64,000 nucleotides of DNA from NCBI RefSeq assembly GCF_028502605.1, contig NC_079233.1, positions 5,084,001 through 5,148,000 on the forward strand, written 5' to 3'. This document shows, in pieces, positions 20,001 to 32,800 of the stretch (the first letter of the stretch is position 1; each line of letters starts with the position of its first letter). The DNA comes from Trichoderma breve (Eukaryota > Ascomycota > Sordariomycetes > Hypocreales > Hypocreaceae). A model generated the notes under the pieces. It was not told the origin of the DNA. It saw only the letters and a list, made by a program, of their open reading frames with translations, and did not search any database. The translations under genes and the position numbers were made by a program.

Positions 20001-22425
20001 CAATATTGGTCGTATGATCGAGACAGCGAAGCGCGTGTTTAATGTCAAGGCAAACGACCGAAGCAACTTGAGACCTTCTGATGTCATTCCTGTTGTGAGG
20101 AACGTCATCAGCAAGCTCAAGATTGTCCGAGGCGACGATCCGATTTCCAAGGAGGCAGATGCTAGTGCTACCATCCTCTTTAAGTCTCTTCTTCGTTCTC
20201 GACTAGCCTTCAAGGAGGTGGTCAAGGAGCATCGCTTGAACAAGCTCGCTTTTGATCACGTCCTTGGCGAACTTCAAAACCGATGGGATCGATCGTTTGT
20301 CAACCCCGGTGAAATGGTTGGTGTCCTTGCTGCCCAGTCCATTGGTGAGCCCGCCACGCAGATGACGCTGAACACCTTCCACTTTGCCGGTGTGTCTTCC
20401 AAGAACGTCACACTCGGTGTGCCCCGACTCAAGGAAATTCTCAATCTGGCCAAGAACATCAAAACCCCCAGCATGGCTGTGTACCTTGATACCCCACTGG
20501 CTAAACAAGAGCAAGCGAAGAAGCTGCGAAGTTTGGTTGAGTACACTAACCTCCGATCGATCACTGCCGTCACTGAGATCTATTATGATCCGGATGTTCA
20601 ATCTACAACTATTGCAGAGGATGTCGATATGGTCGAGTCCTACTTCTTGATTCCTGATGACAGCCAAGACACTATCGATCAACAGTCGAGGTGGCTCTTG
20701 CGTATCACACTTGACAGGCAAAAGTTGCTTGACAAGGAAATCAAGATTGACGATGTTGCTCAGCGCATCAAGGAGGAGTACCCCAATGACCTGGCTGTCA
20801 TTTTCAGCGACAACAATGCCGATGAGCAGGTCATTCGAATCCGCACCATTCGACAGAACGACGAGAAGGATGAAGATGGAGAGAAGAAGATCGAAGACGA
20901 TGTGATGCTGAAGCGTCTTGAAGCCCATCTTCTGGACACTCTGACGTTGCGAGGTGTGCCTGGTGTTGAAAGAGCTTTCTTGACCAAGGGCACTCGCCTT
21001 GTTGAGTCTACTGATGGATCTGAACTCGCGCTCAAGGACGATGTTCGCTGCACACAATGGTACTTGGATACCAGCGGTTCAGCCCTCCGCGAGGTGCTGG
21101 CTGTTCCAGGAGTTGATCCTACGCGAACCTACACCAACGACCTGTGGCAGATTATCGAAGTGTTTGGCATTGAGGGCACGCGAGCTGCCCTTGTCAAGGA
21201 ATTGACGGCTGTGTTGGCCTTTGACGGTTCCTACGTCAACCATCGACACATTGCGCTGCTTTGCGATGTTATGACGTACCGCGGAAGTATATCTGCTGTC
21301 ACTCGACACGGTATCAACCGTGCTGATACTGGTGCACTCATGCGATGTTCATTCGAAGAGACGGTTGAAATTCTTCTCGAGGCGGCTGCTACGGGAGAGC
21401 TTGATGACTGCCGTGGCATTTCTGAAAACGTTATGCTCGGCCAGATGGCTCCCATGGGAACTGGTCACTTTGACGTCTTCCTGGATCCGAAGATGCTGGA
21501 AACCGTGATTTCGGACAACTCTCGCATGGGACTCATGCCAGGCATGCCTGTCAAGGAAGGAGAAGTCGAGGGTGCGGCTACACCTTACGATACTGGATCT
21601 CCCATGGCCGACTCTGGCTACCTCAGTCTCAACTCTCCTGCTGCTGGAAACTTCTCGCCCATCCAGGGAGCGGGTTCAGAAACACCAGCTGGATTTGGAA
21701 CCGAGTATGGTGGCGGCGGCTTTGGTGGTATAGGATCTATGAGCCCATACTCAATGCGTGGAGCAACCAGCCCCTTCAGCACTTCTCCAACCTCGCCATT
21801 CAGTTCAGGTATGGGTGGCTACTCTCCATCATCGCCCAACGCTGGATATTCGCCTACGTCTCCCATGATCGACGGCGGTATCGGCCGATACGCGACATCT
21901 CCGTCATTCAGTCCTTCCTCGCCGTCTTTCTCGCCAACTTCGCCGATGCTGCGACCGACGAGCCCTGCCAGCCCCAATTACAGCCCCACGTCGCCAAGCT
22001 ACTCGCCTGCATCCCCGTCATCGCCAAGGCACTATTCGCCAACGTCGCCGGCTCAGTTCAACTCTCCTACATCACCTAGCTACTCGCCTGCTAGTCCCAA
22101 TTACAGCCCTGCTTCTCCCAATCTGCATGGAGCTGGCGCGACTTCTCCGTCGTATTCTCCCGCTTCTCCCTCGTGGTCTCCGACATCTCCAGAAGCTTAC
22201 TCGCCTACGAGCCCAAGCTTCTCCAAGAGCCCTGGGTCGCAGCAATCTCCCACCAGCCCCAGCTACTCGCCCACATCGCCGTCATTTTCTCCTCGGACGC
22301 CTGGGCCGGGAGCTTCTGGAAACCAATAGTAAGTCATACTTTGGAGTCTCGAGACTGTATTACCCATTAGAACATGGCTGACCAGTTTCTCTTATAGTTC
22401 ACCTAATTCCCCCGCTAACGATTGA
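17025..22425 (+). CDS. RPB1: RNA polymerase II largest subunit, 1756 aa
   Basis: Three exons: 17025-17381, 17443-22328 and 22398-22425. Intron 1 is GTTGGT...TTTACCAG (61 nt); intron 2 is GTAAGT...CTTATAG (69 nt). The protein has the clamp zinc site (Cys69, Cys72, Cys79, His82) and the second set starting Cys109/Cys112. The catalytic loop [13 protein letters not shown] holds Asp495, Asp497 and Asp499, which bind the active-site magnesium. The bridge helix and trigger loop region ([21 protein letters not shown]) is intact. From about residue 1530 the CTD carries degenerate heptads ([13 protein letters not shown] and variants) with spacer insertions. The last intron lets the frame continue past the TAG at 22327-22329 to end in YSPNSPAND. 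The enzyme transcribes mRNA genes in the nucleus. Confidence 0.98.
22329..22397 (+). other. RPB1 terminal intron that spans a stop codon
   Basis: The donor overlaps the stop: AAC CAA TA|GTAAGT. If the intron is kept the protein ends at GASGNQ; if it is removed (acceptor CTTATAG at 22397) it gains the last heptad YSPNSPAND. The GTAAGT donor is perfect and the resulting tail is CTD-like, so splicing is the likely default. Confidence 0.85.
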
Positions 22426-23149
22426 TTTTATCCTATAATGCATACGAGGCACGTTTTGCCGTCGACCATTGATTTATCGTTTTTTCTTTACATTTTTTCT
22501 TTCTCTTTTTTCCTATAGTTCTCCCGGTGGAAGGATTGTGAGAACCTCAGCATGATAGATGTTTATGCAGCCGGTAGTAAAAGCCGAAAGTGGATAAAAA
22601 AAGAAACACCTATACAAAAAACACTCATAGTTTTGTCGATTCGCGGTCTTCTCATCAGAGATAGAAGGGGTTGACGACAGGTTTGCAGCTGATATGTATA
22701 CTAGACGCGAGAATGAAAAGTTTTATCGAGGAGATTGACGACCAGATTGGAATCAGATTGCAAAAAGATAGTGGGCTTTGGGGAGGAGGAGCAAACCTGT
22801 CACTGGAACTTGAGCTTTGAGAAATGGATTTGCTTAGTTGAAAACAATACTGCGATCCTGAACTACCAAGTGCCCTTGTTCCACTGTGAATGCTTGCTGC
22901 CATGTTTTGCATACGGTATCTGACCTTGGTTCATCATCTTTCTCCTGGAATTTGCGACCTTGATTGTTGGTAAGGCAAGAGGTTCGGCTTATAGAGTAAT
23001 ACCTATCTACTAGGATAGAGGTACACCTAATGTATTGATTGAAGCAATTGACTGTTATATTGAGAAACCCGCTGAGATTTCAGCTTTAGACTTCCAGAAT
23101 TGCTTGATGAAGTAATGCTTCCATGTAGAAGAGGCACTAGAAGTGAGAA
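22426..23149. terminator. RPB1 3' UTR and downstream sequence
   Basis: T-rich runs at 22478-22520 after the stop are typical of a fungal 3' UTR/polyadenylation zone. No gene seen in the rest. Confidence 0.4.
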
Positions 23150-23280
23150 GAAACAGCGGTTCTAGCCCATACTGGAGGAAGTAGCCGATAGTAGAAGAGA
23201 GTAGAAGAGAGAAGCGATAGTAGAAGAGAGTAGGAGATAGTAAAAATGAAAGCTACTATATCTACATTTCTCGTATAGTC
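23150..23280 (-). repeat. TAG-rich tract flipping to CTA
   Basis: GTAGCCGATAGTAGAAGAGAG is repeated about three times with variation, followed by a short opposite-orientation end (GCTACTATATCTACA). It lies 5' of the coiled-coil pseudogene. Confidence 0.7.
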
Positions 23281-23343
23281 AAGTCATTCTGGACGGAAAA
23301 ACACACAATTCACATCAACAACGTCAACGTCAACATCGCAACA

Positions 23344-23856
23344 ATGCCTCGTACTAGCGCGCACCTCGAGAGTCCCGCCGTGGACCATGGTGCCAATACC
23401 AACGACAATGCCCATTAGAAATGGGTACTCGCAGAGATTCGCAGTAATATTAGGCACCTTTGGATCCGTGTCCAGGATATTGCGAAGAGCGTCAAGCACG
23501 TCTCGAAGGATATTAAGCAGGTTTCAAAGGATATCAAACAGGTTTCAAAGGATGTCAAGTACGTCTCGAAGGGCGTCGAGCGTATTTCAGATAACGTCGA
23601 ACATGTTTCGGACAACATCGACCATCTTACCGTTTAGATGAAGCAATTACCCCCGGGTATGCGGTCGATGATCAAGAATAAGATGCAGTGTATGAAGACT
23701 AAGATTGATGTTGTTTCTCAGATTGCGATGGATACGTCGACTGGAACTACTAATAGAGAGTTTGTCAATGTCGAGACTGCTCTCGCAGGCGCCCTCAGCC
23801 GTCTTGACGACATTAAGCAGTTTCTTGAGACTGGATCATTCTTTGTTAACGAGTAA
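23344..23856 (+). pseudogene. Coiled-coil gene with two in-frame TAG codons
   Basis: One frame of 171 codons from the ATG at 23344 (context CAACAATG) to TAA at 23854. It is open except for TAG at 23416-23418 (codon 25) and TAG at 23635-23637 (codon 98). Between them a 21-nt tandem repeat encodes six to seven heptads of the type KDIKQVS, a clear coiled coil; after the second TAG the frame continues with KQLPPGMRSMIKNKM and a helical tail ending FFVNE. Both stops can come from CAG by C-to-T. There are no frameshifts. The heptad design resembles that of the protein at 5351-5731. TAG/CTA tracts flank it. It is called a pseudogene because of the stops; readthrough is the alternative. Confidence 0.65.
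23455..23630 (+). repeat. 21-nt tandem repeats encoding heptads
   Basis: Successive 21-nt units (AAGGATATTAAGCAGGTTTC and diverging copies) run in frame through the pseudogene. Central copies are the most alike and the edges more diverged, as in arrays that expand from the middle. Confidence 0.8.
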
Positions 23857-23904
23857 ATTGGGCCCTATTGGCGAAGGACAGAAAGCTAAGCGGGAGAAGA
23901 TACT

Positions 23905-24000
23905 ACTATGGCTATATCTTCTCTAATATTTACTGCTACATTTATATTTTTCTCTTCTAGTAGCTGCGAATAGTAGAAATAGTAGCGGATAGTGGCAGAT
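23905..24000. repeat. Palindromic CTA/TAG tract
   Basis: CTACTATGGCTATATCTTC and similar phrases up to about 23955, then TAGTAGCTGCGAATAGTAG to 24000. The two halves are in opposite orientation with almost no spacer, so a hairpin in RNA or DNA is possible. It lies directly 3' of the coiled-coil pseudogene. Confidence 0.65.
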
Positions 24001-26439
24001 ACCTCGATGACTTTTAATTCATCCAAACAGTCTATGCCGTCCACTTCCACCAGAGCATGAATGAACTGGATAGACATTGGATTATTGCAGCATGGGATGA
24101 TCCAGCCCTCCTGCAAGCGCGATCGAAAGCGCGATAGATGCCGCCTTCTTCGTTAGAAGATGAGCATTAGCACCACACGATAGATGATCTAGAACTGGGT
24201 TCATCAGATTCGGATGCCAAATGTTTTCCTCCGTATCTAGATTAAGCTAATCTACCAACTACCTACTAGAGCTCTAGTAGAATGAGGATATACCTGACTA
24301 AGAAACTCCAGAGTCAGATGAAGAGATCGTTAATACCTTGGTAGAGATATGTCGCGGTATGACTGAGTACATGTAGAAAGGTAGTAGTGACAATAGTAGA
24401 TATAACGAATGGACGCAGAATTGGTCTTTCTTATCGTGTAGCAATGGCATCCAGTAGCACACTGTCTTCTTTACCATAGGTAGTATGGACAGTATCTCCC
24501 CTCGTAGAGGTCTGGACCGTCAATCTAGAGAAATGTCCAGTTTCGTCCACCATCGTATTGACCGTTTAATATACTCCAAATTAAAGCACGAGCATCATAC
24601 CCGATCAGTAATCCAGCCGCGATTTACTCTTCACCGAAACACTCCCCCTTACAGCTTTCGCTTGTACAGCCACAAACCATTCTCCCTTTCTAATGCGCCG
24701 TCTTCCCTTGCTTCATCAAGGAGTGCAAGAGTATCCCCCGATCCCCATACATACTCTTTCTCTCGCTACGGTATAATCCAATTATGCACCCTTATTTAAC
24801 CCAAACCTCATCAATCCCATTGACTATCATCTCAATCGTCTCTCCTGCTAAATCTGCCGCTTAGCAGCCCTGTCGACACTATACATGCATTCACGCATCT
24901 CTAGTAGATCATGTGATCTTACCAGACCGTGTGCGCAAGTTTTAATCTATACAGGAATTGTTGTTGGTCGCGCAGAATGATTATTGCACGAAAAGAGAGC
25001 AAGTAAAAGACGCGCCCAATGATCCACGCTATCCAGAACTAAATATCGACATGTATCGCGTGTTAATAAAAGGGATTGACTCGATTTTGCTTTAATAATA
25101 TTCAATCACACCCATTTTCCTCCCTTTCAACGGTACACAATGCATCTATCCTCTCAGCAAGGAGCGCAACTCTGTTAGCCACAGTTGATTACGTGCTGTC
25201 CATTGGGATAAAAACCTTGGCGCAAACAAATTCAATCCTCAACATCACTTCCTTGCATACATAATTTCCTCCTCTTCTCTTTTCCACCCTTTTTTACAAT
25301 CATGTTTCTCCTTCGTCCCGGTTCGTATCCTGCCGCATTTGGTCCGTGCTTCAGGTCAGCTATTTCCCCCCCGGCAGCTAGCCGGCCGTGTCTATGCAAC
25401 GTCTTTCCCGCTCTCCCGCCCTGACCCGCCGTTTTTAAGCTTGTATTGCCGCGAAAACGGGCGGGAAGCTGTTTATGCTATTTCGTATCGGTGCCGAGCC
25501 GGATCCTGGTTAGCCGGCGTAAAGGGCCGTGCTGCAAAGTCTCTCGTGGTTCGTGTGATGGAAGATGAATCCTTCCGATTGTACGTCGGCACGGTCGCCT
25601 CGGATCGCTGAGGACTCCCCAGATTTCGTAGAGTATTGTACTGCTCTATTGTGTTACTAGTCTTATAGTACTGTGGAAATTTTGTCAAAATATATCATGT
25701 TCAAAGCATTAAGCACTGAAGCGGCACCCCGGCAACGCAACAAAGAAAAAGCTGCCTTGGTTTGTCTGGACATATTGAACAGCCACATGATGACCGCTCT
25801 CACGGCTAGCCAACACGGCCTGCTGCTGACACTGCGTAACCTGACTTTTGGCCCTCGTACCGCCGGCAGCTGGGGAAGCGGCTCTGTGGGGAAGAGGCCG
25901 TATTCTGTGATACTCTTGTTACGAACGCGCAGCCGCAGCCCTTGTGACAAACCGAAATGTCCCAACAAGATGCTCACACGACGACCAGGTAATGAGACCC
26001 CCGCGACGAATGTATCAAAATGACGAGCATAGGGCGAATTAAGCTAATTATATGTATTTCTGGTTCGTCAATTGGTGGCTGTGGACAATTAGCTCGGAAA
26101 GGGGCTGCGGCCGCATATGCGGCCAGGCTGTGTTGGCCGACCAATGGCATTCAAAATTTGACCACTTGGCTCGCGAGGCAGACAACCTCTCATCAGTAGA
26201 TCATAGAAAACAATCAGTTAGGTTGGGAGAAGGACAAAAAAAGTAAAATAAGACACCGCTATTTGATTTGGTATGATGCTCTAGCTGTGTGGCCTAGGTA
26301 TAGGCAGAAGGGTTGGGGCCATAGGAAAAAGAACAGCTTCCCCGCAGAATCCGCCATATCCGTTCATTGCCTCATAACCAATGACTATGTACATGTGCTA
26401 TCAACCATCAGGTGTACAGGTGAATTGTATCCTTCTCAT
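24001..26439. other. Gene-poor stretch, part 1
   Basis: No gene is supported. At 25301-25611 there is a leader-like region with an ATG (25302) and a 90-codon GC-rich frame (25339-25611, TTG start). They are out of phase and would need an implausibly short 34-nt intron (25320-25353) to join. This might be a small decayed gene. The rest is AT-rich. Confidence 0.4.
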
Positions 26440-26449
26440 AAGTAAGACA

Positions 26450-26630
26450 GGATGAAAAGAGAGGAAAGAAAAAAGGAAATAGAAAGGAAATAGAAAAGGA
26501 AATAAAGAAAAGACGAGACGATCGTCAAAGAAAAGATGAAAAGTGAAAAGATAAATGGGTGAATTGTAGAAAAAGGATGGAAAAGAAAAAGAGAAAAAGA
26601 AAACAGGCTAAAATCAAGAGAAGAAGGCGT
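26450..26630 (+). repeat. Polypurine tract A
   Basis: Roughly 180 bp of GAAAAG/GGAAAT phrases with few pyrimidines on the plus strand. Strong strand asymmetry of this kind can form triplex structures or act as a pyrimidine-rich leader for a minus-strand transcript. Confidence 0.6.
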
Positions 26631-26732
26631 GGATACTCCTCTTGCGAAAGATGAATCCAGCATCGGGGGTCGGAGGAGTCTAGGCCAATTGCTAGGCCCT
26701 CCAACTTTTGTCTATAATTGAGTGCATAATAA

Positions 26733-26885
26733 AGAGAGATATGAAGAGAAGAAAGGGAGAAGAAGAAGAAGGGAAAAAGAGGAAACTAGGAAAAAAGGAG
26801 AAGAGAAAAGATGAGATGAAATGAGAAAAAGGAAAAAGAGAGATACAGAAAAGGAAGAAAAGAGATGAAAGAAATGAAATCGCTT
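26733..26885 (+). repeat. Polypurine tract B
   Basis: About 150 bp, again nearly all purine on the plus strand (AGAAGAAGAAGAAGGG and similar), separated from tract A by about 100 bp of mixed sequence. Confidence 0.6.
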
Positions 26886-29800
26886 CAAGTCGTATGAACC
26901 AATAATGAGGGCGATATGAGTCCTAGTCCATTGGTGATTGTTCAACGGCCTGGATTAGGGCACTCGGCGCGTCTACAGTATCCTTCCCATGTCTGGGTGC
27001 CTTGGTCTTCGATTTTAGAGCAGCCACAGCTGGGCTTGCGCGTGGACTCTGTGACGGTGCAGCCACAGTGGGTGTAGTGCTGTCGAATGATCCAGACACA
27101 CATGTTGATTGTTTCGGAGACAAAGTGGCGTTAAAGTATAGTGTATAGAGTGTAGAGCAGAGAGATCTACTGGATGACTTATTCCGAATTGGACTTGGCT
27201 CACTAGAAGAAAGAGGGCTTGTCAGTACTCCTTTGCGCAGAGTTGTGGTCTGCTTGGGAATATCTCTTGCGTACAATGCTTGATCCTTTAGTCTTCTTAG
27301 TGTGGAAAGGATTGAGATGCTGCTTGTGTCTAAAAAGCTCAAGTACTGAAGATGGAAGAGATGGAAGTGCTCCAGATGAGTGAAAGAAGCTGTCTGTAGG
27401 AGATTGTCGTTTGTCGATGATGCTCTTGGTATTGAATGCTGAATGAAGCTTGGAAGGAGATATCGAGAAGCACAGCAGGTGTGTTTGTCGTTTATATATC
27501 TTGTGGAACGAAAGCCTCGGGACTGCGTAGAGGCTGTGAATATACATTCAAGTTGTTTGCTCAGAGCAGCGTTCGTCCTTACCCAGGAACAAAGCCCCTT
27601 CAGGCAGAGTACAAGTCCAGACGTCAACCGATGTATGGCTGTTGGGTGTTTGCTTCTTCTTCTTCGGGACTTGCCAGACGCATGCGCACGGCTGTTAGAT
27701 GCACATTTGCATGGCCCCAGAGACATAACAAGGAGACGAGGAGCCGACATGTACGTTAGTCGCCACCGATATATGCTCGTACGTGCGGCCGTTGTTGTTA
27801 TGTGCGGTGCCGCGGGACGGTGTTAGTTGTTCGTTGTGTCCAGTCTACTCTGCGGTAGGTGCGAGGTTCTGTCTGCCTTCTGGCCCGTTCTCTCGCCAGG
27901 GGGGCATTTTGTTGTCTTGTCTGGGAGAAGGGGGAGGCAGTGAGCAGTGAGGCGACATCAAGTAGCCCTGATCGGACCACGAGGCATCGCAGAATCGGCA
28001 GTTTGCACAAGGCCATGCCATGTCAAAGTCACGGCGCGGGCCCAGCTGTGGGTGTACCCGGTCGGCAAGGCCTAGATGATGCTCAGAACCAACAACACCT
28101 GGGGCGCCTGGCCCCCCCTGCCCATGTAATGTACGAGTATGTACGTGTGTGTGTGTGTGTGCTTTGACGCACTTGGATGATGCAAGCTTGACTGACTGCG
28201 TGTGTCTGTATGCATGTATGCATGTATGCGCATGTGGACGAAGAATCTTTCGCATCTTTTGGGGTGTGGGGGGTTGGGAGATGGATGGGCAGAGATTTGG
28301 CCGTGGGTGGAGGAAGGTCAACTCAGTCTTGAGGAAGAAAACGAAAGTGGAGGCGATTTGCATCTAAGATTCTCAAGGCCTAGCCCCCACTGGGCCTGCA
28401 ATTCGAAGACACCAATGCGAGGCGTCTGGAGCTACGATGCAGGAGCCGCAATTGGTGCCGTGATGCGATATGGCTAGGCAATGCCTAGGGCTCTAGCCCG
28501 AGAGTCAATGCCATTCTGTATTGGGTGGGAAATGACATTGTGGTATTGGCAACTTCAGTATTCACAGACATGACTCCAGCTGGTGATGCCGTATTTGCTT
28601 GGGCTTGTGGTGTTGAAGTCGACGTTTGATGTTGATGTCATCCCAGTCATTGCAAGAGTCATTAAAGCTGGATAAAAAAATTTCGCTTAATTTCGCCTTC
28701 TCTTTCCGGGTTTCTCCTTCCGTCATTGACCAAAAACGCACACCCATACACCCCCATTGCTCGACTTGAAGTTGTTGGTTGTGTCTGGTTGAAGATTTCA
28801 GAAGGCGGAAGAGCCATTTTGACTTACATGCCCACACGCTAGAAGGGCCCTTGCAAGATCTTGACTACACGGACATGGACATGGACAGGGACACGCAGTG
28901 GAGTCACAAACAATGACGAGTGGGCATCCATCCTTTTGTGTGCCACAGAGAGACGGGAAAAAACATGCCTTGGGTGCATGTAGCCGGATCGTCATACCAG
29001 CTGCCCATATCTCATATACGAGTTTACGTACAGACAGTACCTGGGGGAGAAGCAGGGACAAGGGCCACGGAGACGAGTGCGGGACATGACTCTTTCTTCC
29101 TTCAGCCGGAGGAAATGGCTACATGTACTAGGTAGCACTCTGCAGCGGTCATTGAGGGGAGAGGCAACAAGCCCATGGGGGGAGTGGAGAGGATCGTAGC
29201 TACATGATGGCTTCGACTAGTGAGCAGATCAGGGATCTGGAGGGGGGAGGTGCGGATAGGAGAGCTGCAAAGTGTGTAGAATTATCACATCGTGTGCGTG
29301 ATATTGCGGGAGAAGACAGAGACGCCAACACAACGAGAAAAACGGGACGCGCGGGTCACACAACAGAGTCCATCATCAACGGCCACTTTCTCTCATGGGC
29401 GACTTGGCGCGCTCACCGAGAACGCCAGTGTCACCGGAGATGTTGAACAGAGAGGGCTTCACAGGGCGGAAGACGGTGTATGTACTCGTAGTCTAGCTGA
29501 ACTATGCGGCAGTGAGCTGAATCATGAGCAGGAATCAGGATCATGCTAGCTTCACACACTCCTCGTCGGAGAACAATCCGGTGCAGAAGAGCCGGCTCCT
29601 TGATGCGTTTCCCGCATCCAAAATGTGCTTGTTGGCCCTGGCCAGTTACCCAGCCAGGCAAGGCGTTGCTGTTGTTGCGCCTCTAAAAAATCGACGGGGG
29701 TATCACAAGCGTTAGACGCCCTGTGGATCCAATGGATGTCGCACATGATCCGCAGCGAACAACGTCTTATTCTACTTGTGGCATAGCCGGTGAAGCCATC

Positions 29801-32800
29801 GCCAAATACTCCAGCCCTGGTACCTTGGAGACTTGATGTACGGCAGATACACATGTATCGATGCTTGTATGCGGTGGACGGCAAAATTACAATTGCTGGA
29901 CTAGACGGGGATCAACTGCTCTCCTCCAATCTCGGCCAAAACCAAAACGTCTGCTCTGTCCAACAGCAGAGAATGCCGGCTTAATTGCATGTACTTGGAC
30001 CGGGGGTGAGACGACGCTACATGTACTTGTGGCAGCTTAGTAGCAAGTTGGGGCCACATGAAGCCATAGCAGCAGTGGACGAACATATTGGAGAGAAAAA
30101 AACTCTCAAGAAGGCGCAATTTAGTTGCTAGGTATCTGTCTGCCTAAAAGTGCATCAATAGATTGACTCCTCGAATGGTTCATTATTCCACATTCTATTC
30201 TCCAATGCTTCAACGGTTGGTGTCCGGCCTGAAACTTGACCTCTGTCATTGGTTGTAGTCCGTGTCTCTGACCTTCAGCCGTTCGTCTCCGGTCTCACTA
30301 GGCACAAAATAATGCCCGCAGATATCGATTTTTTGGTGGCCCCTGGATAGATAGATGTACCCCCGGACCGAGGATTGATTAGCGACATCCGGATGAGACG
30401 TGGTGGCTTTGCTCCAGTTCTGTAGACGCGAAGACGCCGTGATGCGGGCTGTTGTGGCCCAATGCGGAAGAACCAGCGTTGCATCATCAGCTCAAACGGG
30501 CGTGTCGTCTCGCATATTCGGAGCCTTTGTTCCATTACAAGCGCGGCTCTCACGTCAATCCGTGCTCAGCGACACCAGGGGCTCGGTCAAGAAAGCCTAC
30601 GATGCACATCACATCCCCTAAGGATCTACGCTTCAGTGAATGAAACAAAGGCATTGTGGCAGTGACAAAAAAGCTGCTGCGCCAGAAGCCCTATTTTGGC
30701 CCTGAGCAAATGGCGTCTGGGTATCACGGCTCAGCTGCAGCTCTCACGAATCTCGGCGTCTGGATTGGACCAGCGCAGCCAACACGGCTGATAACTTGTG
30801 GGCTGTGGCGTTGACGTCGGCTCCGCATGGAGGCTCTCGAACCAAAAGGAACCCCCAGCTCAAGCTCAAGCAAACGGCGAGCGGGGGGTTCGGCAGCTTT
30901 TTCGATAGAGAGGGCTTGAACGGGGGAGAATTTGAGAAAATATTGTTAATTTGACAGGGGAATTGAGAGACTCTTCACAGTTGTTGCTCGATGGCCCCCA
31001 CCTTCAGTATAGGCGTCATAGGTTGAGATGAGGTCGTAGCCGTGTCACGCCTTGGTAAACGCAGCGATTTACTACATGACAACATAACTTGTGCAATTTA
31101 TCCTTGTGGGTTGTCATTTTAGAAAGATACTGAGCGAGATTGCATAATACAGCTTTTTATCACTTCATTAATAGCATTGGTATAAGGCGATGGACAGATC
31201 AATGCAGATTACCTATTACTCAGCGAGTGCCGGCTGATGAGCGATCAAGATCTACAAGTGGCAGTGGTGGTGTGTCTAAATTGATGCTGATTTGATATGC
31301 ATCGTCATCCTTCCGCAGCAGGTACGATTCTCTCAAGGATCTTTTGCTGGTTCATGATATTTCCCGTGGCGTGCTGCAAACGCTCCGTTTGTGCCTTGGT
31401 CTAGCATGGTGGTCCTGGAGAGGTCTGACAGAGCAGCTGTCATCGGAAGCAACGCCGCAGTCTGGCTTCGATCTACACGTGTATGTCTGCTCTCACTAAA
31501 GTATACTAGGTAGGCAACCTCGGTATTTCGGTATTGGAGAAACAGAAAGAGGAAAAAGGTCCCTAAATCACGCATCCGCTCTACCCAGCAAGTATTGGAA
31601 CTCTTGTGGCGTCCTCAGCTTGGGGGCCCGGAGATAGAGGCTTTAGCGATTGACCCCGTGGTTGGGATAATAGTGTTTGGTACATGTACCTAGATGACTC
31701 AATGTTCCTTGTGCTGGCTCATCTTTCAGGTTGGCAAATCGAAATCCCGAATTGATGCTTCGTCGTTCCAGGTTCTCACTAATCTCACCAGTGCAGGCTG
31801 AAATGTGGCTTTGCATTGCTGAAAGCTTGGTACTTGTGCCTATCGTCGGGTACCTGAAGCTTCGATTTGCGACCGTGCACTTCCAAATTCAACTTCCAGA
31901 ACTCTAGATTCCGGTTCCTGGGGCTGAGCTTCGCAGCTGCTTGCCAACGCACGCTCTGACAATGCCTATTGGGTCTGTTTTCTGGCTGTTGCTCTCTATC
32001 AATCTGTCGTTGAACTGATTAGCCGCTCCAACAACAGCCTGCGCCGCGCTGTTCGATGCAAAAATAGAAGAAACAAAAGAACACAGCCGCCGAGCAGGTA
32101 TGCAGGTACCGAGTTACTTAAAACATTTCCAGGCACAAGGCGGTTCTTTGGCGGGGTCGGACGCCGTTCTGCGCTGCCATTGGCCAGCTTGCTACATGTC
32201 AGCCTGGAAGCTTTAAAAGAGCCTCCGCCCGCGCGGCTGTGAAGGGCGGCTCTGGCTTTTCCTCCATTCACACTCTCGACACAAGCGACGTCCAGGGATC
32301 GCGAGGCGCCGGCCGCCAACGAACCGCCCTCAAGGACAGAATAAGCGCATCTCGATCCGTTTGCTGTTTGCTCTCTCCTGATGTCGGCCTGATGTCGACC
32401 TCATGTCGTCATTCCTCGACGACCTCGTCCAGTCCAGTCTAGATTGGCAGAGACCAGACCGTCGTGGCTGAAGCTCTCCATCGCACCAACGCCTGAGACG
32501 CCGTGTTAGACGCCTGATAGGAACTGCTCCCCCAATGGCAAGACTGCATTTTACGACCACTTTCGCTTATTGTTACCTGCGTTGCAGCCCTTTGAGCAGC
32601 TAAACCTGTTCTTTCTGCTGGTTCCAATATCAGAGTCGACTGGCCCACTCTCTTCGTTGTCGTCTTCTTCTTCGTGTTGGTCGTACACCTGCCAGGTTCG
32701 TACAGTCAACGAATCCGCGCGGGCGGTGCCGTTGAGGCTGGGACAACATCATAGACTCACCCCATCCACCTTGCTTGACTGGTTCAGGGGTTGTCAGTCA

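Noticed and set aside
20203..21057. 284-codon minus-strand frame
   Set aside because: Antisense shadow of RPB1.
25339..25611. 90-codon GC-rich frame with a promoter-like leader
   Set aside because: Lacks an ATG in phase; the only joining intron would be 34 nt, below the usual fungal minimum.
26923..27750. 275-codon minus-strand frame
   Set aside because: Low-complexity Ser/Thr/His mix, no homology I recognise, no splice support; may be chance in a non-coding region.
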